Shown piece by piece: positions 36,321 through 45,011 of a DNA stretch of 64,000 bases; within the stretch, counting starts at the first letter, position 1, and every line of letters begins with the position of its first letter. The position numbers were made by a program, and so were the translations under genes. Source of the DNA: Anaeromassilibacillus sp. An200. GTDB lineage: Bacteria; Bacillota; Clostridia; Oscillospirales; Acutalibacteraceae. The stretch spans positions 62,001 through 126,000 of the forward strand of contig NZ_NFJU01000007.1 of the NCBI RefSeq assembly GCF_002160025.1, given 5' to 3'. A model generated the notes under the pieces. That model was not told where the DNA came from, searched no databases, and saw only the letters and a list, made by a program, of their open reading frames with translations.

Positions 36321-37237
36321 TTCAACGACCTCCTTCTGCGTCTGGGCAGCCTGGTTTCCGTGTTGTCGCTTCCGGTCAGCTTGAAGTTGAGAAGTGTAAT
36401 CAGAAGAATGATGATGAACAGAACCACCGACGCGGACGAAGCTTTGCCCAAATCCTTATAATTGAGGGTGGAAAAGGAATTGCGGTAAACGTACAGCATG
36501 ATGGTATTCAGCGAGCCGGCGGGGTTTCCCGTTTCCCCGCTGATGGCGTACACATCCGTAAACCGCTTGAGCGCCGCGATCGCGGAGGTGATGATCACAA
36601 AGGTGAAAGAACTCTTCATGCTGGGGATCGTAATGTAAAGCCACTGCTTCCACTCGTTGGCGCCATCAATTTTGGCCGCTTCATACAGCTCCCGCTGCAC
36701 TGCCTGAAGGCCCGCGAAAAACAGAATGATATTGTAGCCCATGCCCTTCCAGACCACCATAACAATCAGAGATTCTCTTGAGGTAGCGGGATCGTTGAGG
36801 AAATTGAAGGGCCCCAGTCCGATCTTTTCCAAAAGGAAATTCAGCACGCCCTCTTCCCCAGGCATCATCAGATACTTGAACAGCGTTGCCACCGTGATCA
36901 TGGACATAATCATCGGAAGCAGAAACACTACCTTGTAAACGTTCTTTGCAACCGGCACACTGTTCAGCATGGTGGCGATCACAAACGCAATCGGCACATT
37001 AAAGCATACGCCCAGCACGGCCATATACAATGTATTGACAACCGATTGACGGAAGGTATCGTCTTCCCAAAGGATTTGATAATTGACCAGACCGATAAAC
37101 ATGCCTTTCATATTCTCAAAGCTGTCCATCACAGTCTGAATTAGAGGATACACATTAAACACCAGGGTTCCCACCAGCGGGATCAGCAAAAGGAGATACC
37201 AGCTGACATATTCCCTGAGCTTGTTTCGTTTGATCAT
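36317..37237 (-). CDS. ABC sugar transporter permease, MalF/CUT1-type
   Basis: 306 residues, six helices, EAA loop ELYEAAKIDGANEWKQWLY near residue 205. The start at 37237 is chosen for GAGAGGG six bases upstream; eight extra codons are possible. It pairs with the overlapping MalG-type permease. No ATPase gene is in the cluster. Confidence 0.9.
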   Translation of the reverse strand: MIKRNKLREYVSWYLLLLIPLVGTLVFNVYPLIQTVMDSFENMKGMFIGLVNYQILWEDDTFRQSVVNTLYMAVLGVCFNVPIAFVIATMLNSVPVAKNVYKVVFLLPMIMSMITVATLFKYLMMPGEEGVLNFLLEKIGLGPFNFLNDPATSRESLIVMVVWKGMGYNIILFFAGLQAVQRELYEAAKIDGANEWKQWLYITIPSMKSSFTFVIITSAIAALKRFTDVYAISGETGNPAGSLNTIMLYVYRNSFSTLNYKDLGKASSASVVLFIIILLITLLNFKLTGSDNTETRLPRRRRRSLK

Positions 37238-37315
37238 GGCATTCCCTCTCTTTCCAAACAACGGGGAAGGAGCGCCGCCAAAGCGGCAGCGCTCCCTCTT
37301 CCGCCGAAGAAGGCA

Positions 37316-38740
37316 TCACTGGCCAAGCTGTGCTTTCGTGTTATTCACCCACGTCTCAACGCCTTCATAGAACTTTGTTCTGGCTTCCTCGGGGGTGATC
37401 TCCTTGGAAACGACCAGATTGTTGACCTCCTGCAGAGGCGTTCTCCAGGTCCAGTAATCATCCGTGATAAACACACTGCTCATCTGCTTTTCATGACGGA
37501 CCTTGTTGTACTCATAGTCGTACATGCTCATGCCTTCGGTGTCGCGCAGAGCGGAAATCTTATCGGAGGCATAGTTGGTCAGATAGAAGTCGACAATCTC
37601 CTTGTTGGTCACAACGCTCTTTACCACTTTCCAGGCGGTATCCGGATCGTTGGCTCCCTTGTTGATCGCAAGACGGAAAAACTCCGGGAAGCCCTGCTGG
37701 CCATTTTCTCCCGTCGGGATCGTGATGGGGATAAAGCGTTCCGTAACGTCTGTCTTTTCCGCGTAGATGTATTTCATTACAGAGGAGCTGACGGTATTGG
37801 TATCAAAGTTAATGGCAATATCATTGTCCTCCGTATAGAACTTTTCCGCTCCGGTGGAGGTTGCGATGCCTTCCGGCGAGTTCGCGACAATGGTTTCCAT
37901 TCCCTTGAAATAGTTGAGAACCTCATCGGAATCCTTGATATAGTTGACATACTCGTCCATATCCAGCTCATTGAGCATCATGGTATCGCTGCTGTACGGT
38001 TTGACCGCATCATAGGAAATAGCATACCATTCCATCCACATGCTGGTGGCATACGCGCCATAGTTGGTTTTTCCCGTTTTGGGGTTGGTACCGGTCATCT
38101 GTGCCGCCTTGGCAATCAGATCGTCCATGGTGTCATCGGGCTGCGGTTCCTCCACACCCCAATCCTCAAAGAGCTGCTTGTCATACACAATACTGTTGCA
38201 GGCCATGGTAAGCGGCAGGCCGTATACCTTTCCCGTTGCCTCCGGATAGTTGAAGGACTTATAGGTGGTATAATGCACGGCGGGTTCCAGGAACCACTCG
38301 CTGAGATTATCAAAGTTTACGTCGGGATCCTTTTCCAGATACGGTGTCAAATCCATATACCAATCCGGAACCGCCACTTGGTTGGTAAAAAATGCGACAT
38401 CCATCTCATTGGCTGTGGACATTGCTTCAATCTTCTGGATCCAGCCGTCCCACGGAATACTGATCAGATTGATATCCACATCCGGAATCTTTTCCTCCAG
38501 GAACTTTTCAAAATCCCCCAGGCCCAGAGAAGTCAGGCCGGAAATAGGATCCGTTGTGGACTGCTCGCTGATGCCGGGAACCACCATGCGCACCACAGGT
38601 TTCGCCCCGGAGCCGCCGTCCGCTGTGCCGCCGCCGGACGTTCCGCCCTCTGCTTCACCGGAATTGGAACATCCCACCGTCATGGGAACCAACATTGCCG
38701 CCGCCAACAGGATAGCCAGAATTCTCTTCGTCTTTTTCAC
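37316..38740 (-). CDS. Extracellular solute-binding lipoprotein of a CUT1 sugar importer
   Basis: 474 residues: signal peptide, lipobox-like MTVGC near residue 24, Gly-rich linker, then a MalE-type binding domain (SIPWDGWIQKIEAMSTANE near residue 97, typical of family-1 binding proteins). It lies upstream of the two permeases and downstream of the GH-A-like hydrolase gene, so it probably binds the oligosaccharide those hydrolases cut. Confidence 0.88.
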   Translation of the reverse strand: MKKTKRILAILLAAAMLVPMTVGCSNSGEAEGGTSGGGTADGGSGAKPVVRMVVPGISEQSTTDPISGLTSLGLGDFEKFLEEKIPDVDINLISIPWDGWIQKIEAMSTANEMDVAFFTNQVAVPDWYMDLTPYLEKDPDVNFDNLSEWFLEPAVHYTTYKSFNYPEATGKVYGLPLTMACNSIVYDKQLFEDWGVEEPQPDDTMDDLIAKAAQMTGTNPKTGKTNYGAYATSMWMEWYAISYDAVKPYSSDTMMLNELDMDEYVNYIKDSDEVLNYFKGMETIVANSPEGIATSTGAEKFYTEDNDIAINFDTNTVSSSVMKYIYAEKTDVTERFIPITIPTGENGQQGFPEFFRLAINKGANDPDTAWKVVKSVVTNKEIVDFYLTNYASDKISALRDTEGMSMYDYEYNKVRHEKQMSSVFITDDYWTWRTPLQEVNNLVVSKEITPEEARTKFYEGVETWVNNTKAQLGQ

Positions 38741-38812
38741 TTTTCATTCTCCTTTCCTATTATCAGGGAAACCGCCGTACATCGCACCGGCTTCCCTCTC
38801 CCCCTGTTCTTT

Positions 38813-40084
38813 TCAGCTTTCCTCTGTCCAGACTGTCTTTTCCACGATCTCACCGCTGAACAGAAACACCTTCGCCGTCCACACCTCTCCGGGCTGTATC
38901 GTTTCCGGGAAAGGCTGCTGCAGCCAGTTGCTCCCCACGGAGTTGAGCATAAACGGATCCTCATAGGCCCGTCCCACAAACTCCTGATTCCGGTAAAATT
39001 CCACATACTCGATTTGTTCGGGATACAGGGAAGCCAGACGGATCCACCGCTTCCCCTGATCCGTCATATGCGGCTCAAGCCCTTGCAGGTAGAACCTGTC
39101 TTCCTGCTCCATCGGCTTTGTGGGAATTCCAAGAAGCTCCGCGAGCCGCCGGGCAAAAAACTCGTCCTCTCCCTTTGTGATTTCCCAGCGGGCGGGCGGT
39201 TCCTGCTTTGTCATGTTGTTGTAATAGCCCCAGGAAACCCCTTCACGGAACGCAATGGGAAGGCGGCTGATTGCCTGGGAATCTTCATTGATCACAACCG
39301 GACGTTTGGGACGGACCGCTTTCGCTTTTTGAATCAGGTTATACAATCTCTGCGGACTTTGATCGTTTCCGTGAATTAGTATGACGTCGGATGTATTTGC
39401 CACCTCAAAACTAAAGTATCCTCCCGTTCCGCTGCACCCTACCGGTAATCCTCCGGATTCCCTGCGGGCGATTTCCAGCAGCGTCACCATTCCTTCCTCC
39501 GTATAAAGAATAGGATGCCTGCGGAAATCCGGGATGTCATGCTCATTGGCCACCTCAAGAATTACATTGGTAAACTCCTGATCCCTGAGCCAGTTTGCAG
39601 CCGTCTTGACCGCCTGCATCACAGCCTTGTCATCCCGCAGAAAGCGCGTCTGTGCGCCATAAAACAAACTGACAATCACGACCATTCCCTCGTCATCCGC
39701 TGCCCGAATCAGCTTTTCCATGCGGGAAAGATAACGGGGATCGAGAGAGCTTCCATCTGCTGCATAGGGATTGTTTTCAATCGTGTTATTGTCCACTGTG
39801 AAGCAGGGGCCGCCGCCCTGGAAACCAACGGTGATGGCACGCAGGCCATGTGCGTACCACTGAGGAAGGGCAGCAATCAGATCGTCTGTGTTCTGCTCCG
39901 GAGAAAAATGCTTTCCAAATCTCTGAAAGCGTTCCGGTTCTGCCTTGTCGTCAAACACTCCCTGAATCATCCGGGCATTCATCAATAAACCATGGCAGGA
40001 CGGATCCGCATGGGGCAATTCGCTGTAGACAAGGGAACCGTTGATCCGAAACCGATCCCCGTCTATTGACAATTTTGTTTTCAT
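38813..40084 (-). CDS. Putative glycoside hydrolase, clan GH-A-like TIM barrel (paralog)
   Basis: 423 residues, a clear paralog of 29942-31204 along the whole length: shared ALPxWYxxGxRAITVGxQGGGP, VILEVANEHDIPDF (acid/base Glu), RPVVINEDSQAIS (nucleophile Glu) and WGYYNNMTKQEPPA. No signal peptide. First gene of the importer operon, with a strong promoter and palindromic operator directly upstream. Two diverged copies in one cluster suggest hydrolysis of two linkages or substrates. Confidence 0.68.
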   Translation of the reverse strand: MKTKLSIDGDRFRINGSLVYSELPHADPSCHGLLMNARMIQGVFDDKAEPERFQRFGKHFSPEQNTDDLIAALPQWYAHGLRAITVGFQGGGPCFTVDNNTIENNPYAADGSSLDPRYLSRMEKLIRAADDEGMVVIVSLFYGAQTRFLRDDKAVMQAVKTAANWLRDQEFTNVILEVANEHDIPDFRRHPILYTEEGMVTLLEIARRESGGLPVGCSGTGGYFSFEVANTSDVILIHGNDQSPQRLYNLIQKAKAVRPKRPVVINEDSQAISRLPIAFREGVSWGYYNNMTKQEPPARWEITKGEDEFFARRLAELLGIPTKPMEQEDRFYLQGLEPHMTDQGKRWIRLASLYPEQIEYVEFYRNQEFVGRAYEDPFMLNSVGSNWLQQPFPETIQPGEVWTAKVFLFSGEIVEKTVWTEES

Positions 40085-40102
40085 AGCCTCCCCCTATTCA
40101 TC

Positions 40103-40162
40103 ATACGTAGTACGTATTACGTTTCTTTATTTACATTATATAGTTTAATTTCTTAAAATCAA
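40103..40162 (-). promoter_or_regulatory. Promoter and palindromic operator of the sugar operon
   Basis: On the minus strand TTGATT (plus 40157-40162), 16 bases, perfect TATAAT (plus 40135-40140). Downstream of it, ATACGTA-G-TACGTAT at 40103-40117 is a perfect 7-bp inverted repeat around one base, a roadblock position for a repressor. It shares ACGTRGTAYGTATT with 34521-34534. The likely binder is the FadR-type GntR protein of this cluster. Confidence 0.62.
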
Positions 40163-40245
40163 TAGCATTTTACCTGAAAAGATCGTTTTTGTAAATAAAT
40201 TCAATTTTCAAGCAGCTTTTATGTACAAATTACATATAGATGTTT

Positions 40246-41385
40246 TTAATTTTTTGCGCACACCTTCTCCATAAAATGCAATACATTCTGCACCGTGAAA
40301 AACAAATCCCGCTTGGCAGTCTTGCGTGCTTCGGTATACGGAACAGCCAGACGATTGATGGTAAAAATCCCGGCTACTCCCTCCTCATAGGCCTGCTCCG
40401 CCCCTTCCGCGATATCACCGACCACAGCCGCAACAGGAACACCGAGGGACGCCGCTTTCTTCGCCACTCCCATGACCACTTTACCGCGCAGACTTTGCCC
40501 ATCGATACGCCCTTCTCCCGTGAGGATCAAATCCGCGCCGCGCGCCCGCTCTTCAAACCGGGCAATCGTCAGCACCGTTTCAATGCCCTTTTGAAGAGAA
40601 GCATGAAGGAATGCCGCTGTTCCCGCTCCCATTCCACCGGCTGCGCCTCCGCCTGGCAGCGAAAGGACATCCTTTCCCAAATCCCGTCGGATAACCTCTG
40701 CCAGATGCAGAAGTCCTTCATCCAGCAAACGGACCATGGCAGGATCGGCGCCCTTCTGCGGGCCAAAAACAGCAGACGCCCCCTGCGGGCCGCAAAGCGG
40801 ATTGTCAATGTCGCACATAGCGCATACCTCCACCTCACGCAGGCGCGGATGCATTTGGGAAACATCAATGTGTGCAATCCGGGCAAGTGTCTCTCCGACC
40901 GGAACAAAGGTATTCCCTGCTTCATCAAGAAAACGGGCGCCCAGCGCGGCGGCTGCTCCGCATCCTCCGTCGTTCGTCGCGCTTCCGCCAAGGCCGATCA
41001 CCACGCGCGTCACTTCCGGATGCTCCAGCGCACAGGCAATCAGCTGCCCCACTCCGTATGTGGTGGTACGCTCCGCATGGCGGTTTTCTCCCACCAGAGG
41101 AAGTCCGGCGGCAGCAGCCATTTCCACCACAGCCGTACTGCCGCACAAGCCGTAAAAGGCTTCCATCTCTTCCCCATACGGCCCCTGCACCCTGGCAAAC
41201 TCCTTGCTTCCTCCGACTGCCCCCAGAAAAGCGTCGACACTTCCCTCTCCGCCGTCTGCCACAGGAATCTCCTCTGTCTGCACCTGCGGCCAGAGCGCAC
41301 GGGCTGCACAGCGCATCTGCTCACAAATTTCCAGAGATGTCATGGTCCCTTTAAAGGAATCCGGGACAAACACAAGCTTTTTCAT
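40246..41385 (-). CDS. Glycerate kinase (GlxK/GarK family)
   Basis: 379 residues; phosphorylates D-glycerate, most often to 2-phosphoglycerate. Family blocks: FVPDSFKGTMTSLEICEQM at the N terminus, IPVADGGEGSVDAFL near residue 44, VIGLGGSATNDGGCGAAAAL near 115 and LTGEGRIDGQSLRGK near 285. The ATG is chosen for GGGGAGGAG five bases upstream. The 2-hydroxyacid dehydrogenase of the cluster could supply glycerate, so the two likely form the exit of the pathway into glycolysis. Confidence 0.9.
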   Translation of the reverse strand: MKKLVFVPDSFKGTMTSLEICEQMRCAARALWPQVQTEEIPVADGGEGSVDAFLGAVGGSKEFARVQGPYGEEMEAFYGLCGSTAVVEMAAAAGLPLVGENRHAERTTTYGVGQLIACALEHPEVTRVVIGLGGSATNDGGCGAAAALGARFLDEAGNTFVPVGETLARIAHIDVSQMHPRLREVEVCAMCDIDNPLCGPQGASAVFGPQKGADPAMVRLLDEGLLHLAEVIRRDLGKDVLSLPGGGAAGGMGAGTAAFLHASLQKGIETVLTIARFEERARGADLILTGEGRIDGQSLRGKVVMGVAKKAASLGVPVAAVVGDIAEGAEQAYEEGVAGIFTINRLAVPYTEARKTAKRDLFFTVQNVLHFMEKVCAKN

Positions 41386-41547
41386 TCTTCTTCTCCTCCC
41401 CATTGTGACAAAAAAGAATTCAATTTATCCACTTTCCCCAAAATACATCCTATGTCAGTATTCTTCGTTAGTATAGCACACTTTCTTTCCACTTAGCAAC
41501 CCCTGTTTTGTCATCCGTTCAATCTCCCTTCCATTTGTTTGCAATAG

Positions 41548-41590
41548 AAAAACGGCTTGGCTCCCCTCGTCCAGGAGTCAAACCGTTTTT
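41548..41590 (-). terminator. Terminator of the membrane-protein pair
   Basis: AAAAACGG (41548-41555) pairs with CCGTTTTT (41583-41590) and the inner CTCC with GGAG. On the minus strand it follows the divergent-PAP2 gene. The rest of 41386-41644, between glycerate kinase and this gene, is AT-rich without a gene. Confidence 0.75.
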
Positions 41591-41644
41591 AGAAAATATG
41601 CTTTCGTTTTACCGGAAACCTAACTCCGGTCCAAACCGCAGTTC

Positions 41645-42085
41645 TCAGGCTCCGGAAGGGACCAAAGAGCAGACAATCCAGGCGATCACAATGCCCAGCA
41701 CCGCACCGCTCATCACCTCTGTGGGACGGTGACCGAGCTTTTCCGGCAGGTTGTCGCTGTCATCATCGCCAAGCTGCTTTTTGATTTCATTGATTTCCCT
41801 GGCATGCTGCCCCGCCGCCTGGCGCACACCCATCGCGTCATACATCACGACAGTCGCCAGAACCAGCGACAGCGCAAAGACAGAGGAGGTAAAGCCCTCC
41901 CGGATTGCCGCCGCGGCCGCAAGACCGCAGACGGTGGCAGAGTGGGAGCTGGGCATGCCTCCCGTCTCCCAAAACCGCTTCAGGCACAACTCACCCGCGC
42001 GGATAGAATCAATGATTGTTTTGAAGAATTGGGCAAAAAACCAGGAAAGGATTGCGGAAGAAAGCAGGGGGTTACTGGTCAACAA
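41645..42085 (-). CDS. Divergent PAP2-family membrane protein (YuiD/DUF212)
   Basis: 146 residues, about four helices. The acid-phosphatase-like motif GGMPSSHSATVCGLAAA is near residue 43 and LGHRPTEVMSGAVLG near residue 115, the two signatures of the divergent PAP2 family. Probably a membrane phosphatase acting on a lipid or isoprenoid phosphate; the substrate is not known. The start overlaps the preceding gene by 14 bases. Confidence 0.88.
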   Translation of the reverse strand: MLTSNPLLSSAILSWFFAQFFKTIIDSIRAGELCLKRFWETGGMPSSHSATVCGLAAAAAIREGFTSSVFALSLVLATVVMYDAMGVRQAAGQHAREINEIKKQLGDDDSDNLPEKLGHRPTEVMSGAVLGIVIAWIVCSLVPSGA

Positions 42086-42827
42086 CTGAAGAATCGGTGT
42101 CGCCCTCTTTCATTTGCTTTTTTTGGGTGTGTTGCTTATAAATCAGCGCCCCGATGGCACTGATAACAGCCGTGACAAGGAACACTACGACGGCCATGCC
42201 GTAATTCTCCGTTCCCAGCGCATTGCCCCCCAGCGTGGAAGAAACCACGGAGGGGATACGGGCCAGCGAGGTCAGCAGCAGAAAGGTCCGCAGCCGGATC
42301 GGGGTCAAGCCCGCAAAATAGGTCAGAATATCCTTCGGAGTACCGGGGATCAAAAACGCAAGGAAGATGACGAGGTTCAGCCGCTCCGCGTTTTGAAGGA
42401 ATTGCAGCGACTGCAGCTTCTCCCTTGAGATGAACGCTTCCACCATCCGGATCCCCAGCTTTTTGGTAAACAGAAACACCAGCGAGGAACCAATCGCCGT
42501 TCCCACCAGGCACAAGATGGTTCCTTCCACCGCTCCAAAGGCATATCCCGCCCCTATCTCCATCGGTTCACCGGGAATCACCGCGACAATCACCTGCAAA
42601 ATGACCATTCCTATAAAGATCAAACGGCCGAACATGGAGTGGCTGTCCACCCAGCTGCGAAACTCATCCGGATCTCCCAGCATTTCGAGCAGAGGGCCTC
42701 CAATCCACACGGTGACGGCGGCAAAGAACAGAAGCAGAATCAGCAGGGAAAGCAGGCTTACCATTTTTCTCCGCCTGCGGTACCGGCGTTCCTCCTGCGG
42801 CAGCGTTTCTTTTTGATTTTCACTCAT
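42072..42827 (-). CDS. TVP38/TMEM64-family membrane protein (DedA-like)
   Basis: 251 residues, about six hydrophobic segments. The family motif is VAVIPGEPMEIGAGYAFGAVEGT near residue 85, followed by FLIPGTPKDILTYFAGLTP. Members of this superfamily act in lipid or polyprenyl-phosphate transport across the membrane. Overlapping a PAP2-like gene fits a shared role in lipid-carrier recycling; this is inference. Confidence 0.85.
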   Translation of the reverse strand: MSENQKETLPQEERRYRRRRKMVSLLSLLILLLFFAAVTVWIGGPLLEMLGDPDEFRSWVDSHSMFGRLIFIGMVILQVIVAVIPGEPMEIGAGYAFGAVEGTILCLVGTAIGSSLVFLFTKKLGIRMVEAFISREKLQSLQFLQNAERLNLVIFLAFLIPGTPKDILTYFAGLTPIRLRTFLLLTSLARIPSVVSSTLGGNALGTENYGMAVVVFLVTAVISAIGALIYKQHTQKKQMKEGDTDSSVVDQ

Positions 42828-42935
42828 AGTTGGACATACTCCTTACGACGGATCCGCAGTCCGCGGCTTCATCGCTCTCATTATAATATAAATTGTGATA
42901 AAACGGAAGAGGAATCCCACGTTTCCTGAAATTTT

Positions 42936-44162
42936 TCACCTTTCCGGAATGGGAAAGGAAACCGAAACCCGCAGGGAAAAGCGCGCGGTAACTCTGGCGC
43001 CGCCGTGCGGGCTATTTTCCAGCGAAAGCCATCCTCCATGACGGCCGCACAGCGTCTGGCAGATATTCAGTCCCAGGCCAAAATGCGCGCTGTTTTCATG
43101 GCTCTTATCTTTATAAAAAGCCTTTGTCGCCTGTGTCAGCTCCTCCGGGGTAAAGCCGCGTCCGTCATCCTCCACAATCAGATAAACAAACCGCGCGTCA
43201 CCCCGCAGCGTGAGATCCACCCGGCTCTTTGCATAGCCGAGCGCATTGGAGACGAGGTTGTCCGAAACACGCAGCAGCAAAGCGGGATCAATCCGCACAA
43301 TGCCGCTGTAAAGCTCCGGATGCAGATGCACGGCAATCCCCTGCGTTTCTCCCAGCAAAGTGATCTCTTCAAACAGGGCGTTTGTCAGCTCCTGTGTACT
43401 GACCGGCCGCGGCTGCGGGGAAATATCATCGAGCCTCTGCGCCTCATTCATCGTATCCACATAGTGTTCCAGGCGGTTGATATGGCTGGACATGGTGGCC
43501 AAAGTGGACAGCAGCTTTTCCTCCCGAACCTTCCCCTGCGGCACATAAGCAGCCAGGAAATCCACATATCCCCGCAGCACCGTCAGCGGGGTGCGCAAAT
43601 CATGGGCAAAGGCCGCGTTCAAACGCTTGCGCTCCTCAATCATCCGCCACAGCTCCCGGTTATTTTGTTCAAACTGGGCGCGTGTGCGTTCAAAGGTACG
43701 GCAAAGCTCCCCCATTTCATCGCGGCTTTGGTAGGAGAGGGTAAAGCTGAGATCGTTATTTGCCATGCGCGCGGCAGCGTCGCGAAGCAGACGAAGCGGT
43801 TCCTTCAGCTTTACATTGTAAAACACAATCACTTCAAGGAAAATACCCAGAAGAGCCAGGAAATAAGTCGCAAACAGCCGGATGGAATCGGCAATCTGGA
43901 GCCTGCGGTACAGATTTTCCGGAAGCTGGGAAAGGGTCATTCCGTTCTCGGAAAGATAAGCGTATACGGAAAAAATGAAATGTTCGATGATCTGGAGCAC
44001 GCACACCAGACTGGCAATATAAAACACCACAGCAAGCACTGTGAGCGCAAACAGGCAGATGCAGATCGGCGTATTTTTCAGCCAGACATACAGCCTGCGC
44101 GGAGCACTGGTCAAAGCGCGCAGCGTGCGCGAACACACGCTCCTGACCGTTAATTTTTCCAT
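42936..44162 (-). CDS. Two-component sensor histidine kinase
   Basis: 408 residues. Two membrane helices (about 30-55 and 90-115) enclose a short extracellular loop. A HAMP region follows, then the phospho-acceptor His in NAAFAHDLRTPLTVLRGY near residue 205, and an ATPase domain with N box VSDNLVSNALGYAKS, G1 VEDDGRGF and G2 FGLGLNICQ. The ATG at 44162 overlaps the response-regulator stop by 13 bases; a GTG six codons earlier is possible. Confidence 0.9.
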   Translation of the reverse strand: MEKLTVRSVCSRTLRALTSAPRRLYVWLKNTPICICLFALTVLAVVFYIASLVCVLQIIEHFIFSVYAYLSENGMTLSQLPENLYRRLQIADSIRLFATYFLALLGIFLEVIVFYNVKLKEPLRLLRDAAARMANNDLSFTLSYQSRDEMGELCRTFERTRAQFEQNNRELWRMIEERKRLNAAFAHDLRTPLTVLRGYVDFLAAYVPQGKVREEKLLSTLATMSSHINRLEHYVDTMNEAQRLDDISPQPRPVSTQELTNALFEEITLLGETQGIAVHLHPELYSGIVRIDPALLLRVSDNLVSNALGYAKSRVDLTLRGDARFVYLIVEDDGRGFTPEELTQATKAFYKDKSHENSAHFGLGLNICQTLCGRHGGWLSLENSPHGGARVTARFSLRVSVSFPIPER

Positions 44163-44824
44163 TTGTAGCCCACGCCCCAAACCGTTTCAATATGGTTCTG
44201 GCAGCCTGCCGCGGCCAGCTTGGCACGGATCCGCCGGATGTGCTCGGCCACCACACTGCTGTCGCCCTGTCCGTCAAACCCCCACACCCGCTCATAGATC
44301 CGCTCCTTGTCAAAGACCTGTCCCGCGTTGGTGGAGAGAAATTCCACAATGTCAAACTCCTTGCGCGCCAGGGGGAGCGCTTCTCCCCGGCACGTCACAC
44401 ACCGCTGTCCGTAGTCGACAGCCAATTCTCCGGAAAACCGCGCGCTTGTTTTCCTCCGTGAACGCTCCTCCCTGCGCAGGTGGGCCGCGACGCGCGCTCC
44501 CAGCACGTCCAGGCTGAAAGGCTTGACAATATAATCATCCCCGCCCGCGCCAAAGCCACGGATACGATCCGAATCCTCCACCCGCGCTGTCAGAAACAGA
44601 ATCGGGCAGCTCACATGGCTGCGGATGCGGGTGCAGATGGAAAAGCCATCAATATCGGGCAGATTCACATCCAGCAGGATAATATCCGGCCCCCGCTCCG
44701 CCTGCCGGAGCGTTTCCGCGCCGCTGTACGCTGTGAGCACCTCATAGCCATTGATTTCAAAATAATCCTGCAAAAGCCGCACGATGTCCTGCTCATCGTC
44801 CGCTATCAAGATGGTTTCAGGCAC
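44150..44824 (-). CDS. OmpR-family response regulator
   Basis: 224 residues. The receiver has the acidic pair in IADDEQDIV (residues 8-9), phospho-acceptor Asp in IILLDVNLPDI (about 52) and Lys in DDYIVKPFS (about 101). The C-terminal winged helix has RKEFDIVEFLSTNAGQVFDK and the SVVAEHIRRIRAKL recognition region. Co-transcribed with the overlapping kinase. Targets are unknown; the divergent MATE transporter is the nearest candidate. Confidence 0.92.
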   Translation of the reverse strand: MPETILIADDEQDIVRLLQDYFEINGYEVLTAYSGAETLRQAERGPDIILLDVNLPDIDGFSICTRIRSHVSCPILFLTARVEDSDRIRGFGAGGDDYIVKPFSLDVLGARVAAHLRREERSRRKTSARFSGELAVDYGQRCVTCRGEALPLARKEFDIVEFLSTNAGQVFDKERIYERVWGFDGQGDSSVVAEHIRRIRAKLAAAGCQNHIETVWGVGYKWKN

Positions 44825-44929
44825 AGTATCACCTCATTTTTTTCAGAATAACAGAAATCCTTCAAGGTTTCATCAACGAAATGGAAATATTTTTTCCCAT
44901 CCCCGAAAAAAGCCATGTTTTTTGTCGTT

Positions 44930-44948
44930 ATATTCTATATAAGAATAT
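44930..44948. promoter_or_regulatory. Operator-like palindrome between the two-component genes and MATE gene
   Basis: ATATTCT-ATATA-AGAATAT, a perfect 7-bp inverted repeat in the 187-base divergent gap. The direct CCGAT repeats at about 44953-44968 are close by. It could bind the response regulator or another repressor; no clear consensus promoter could be fixed here. Confidence 0.4.
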
Positions 44949-45011
44949 TGATACCGATCGAATCCGATAGAATAGAAAAGATACTGAATTGAAACGAATG
45001 GAGGGTGCTGG

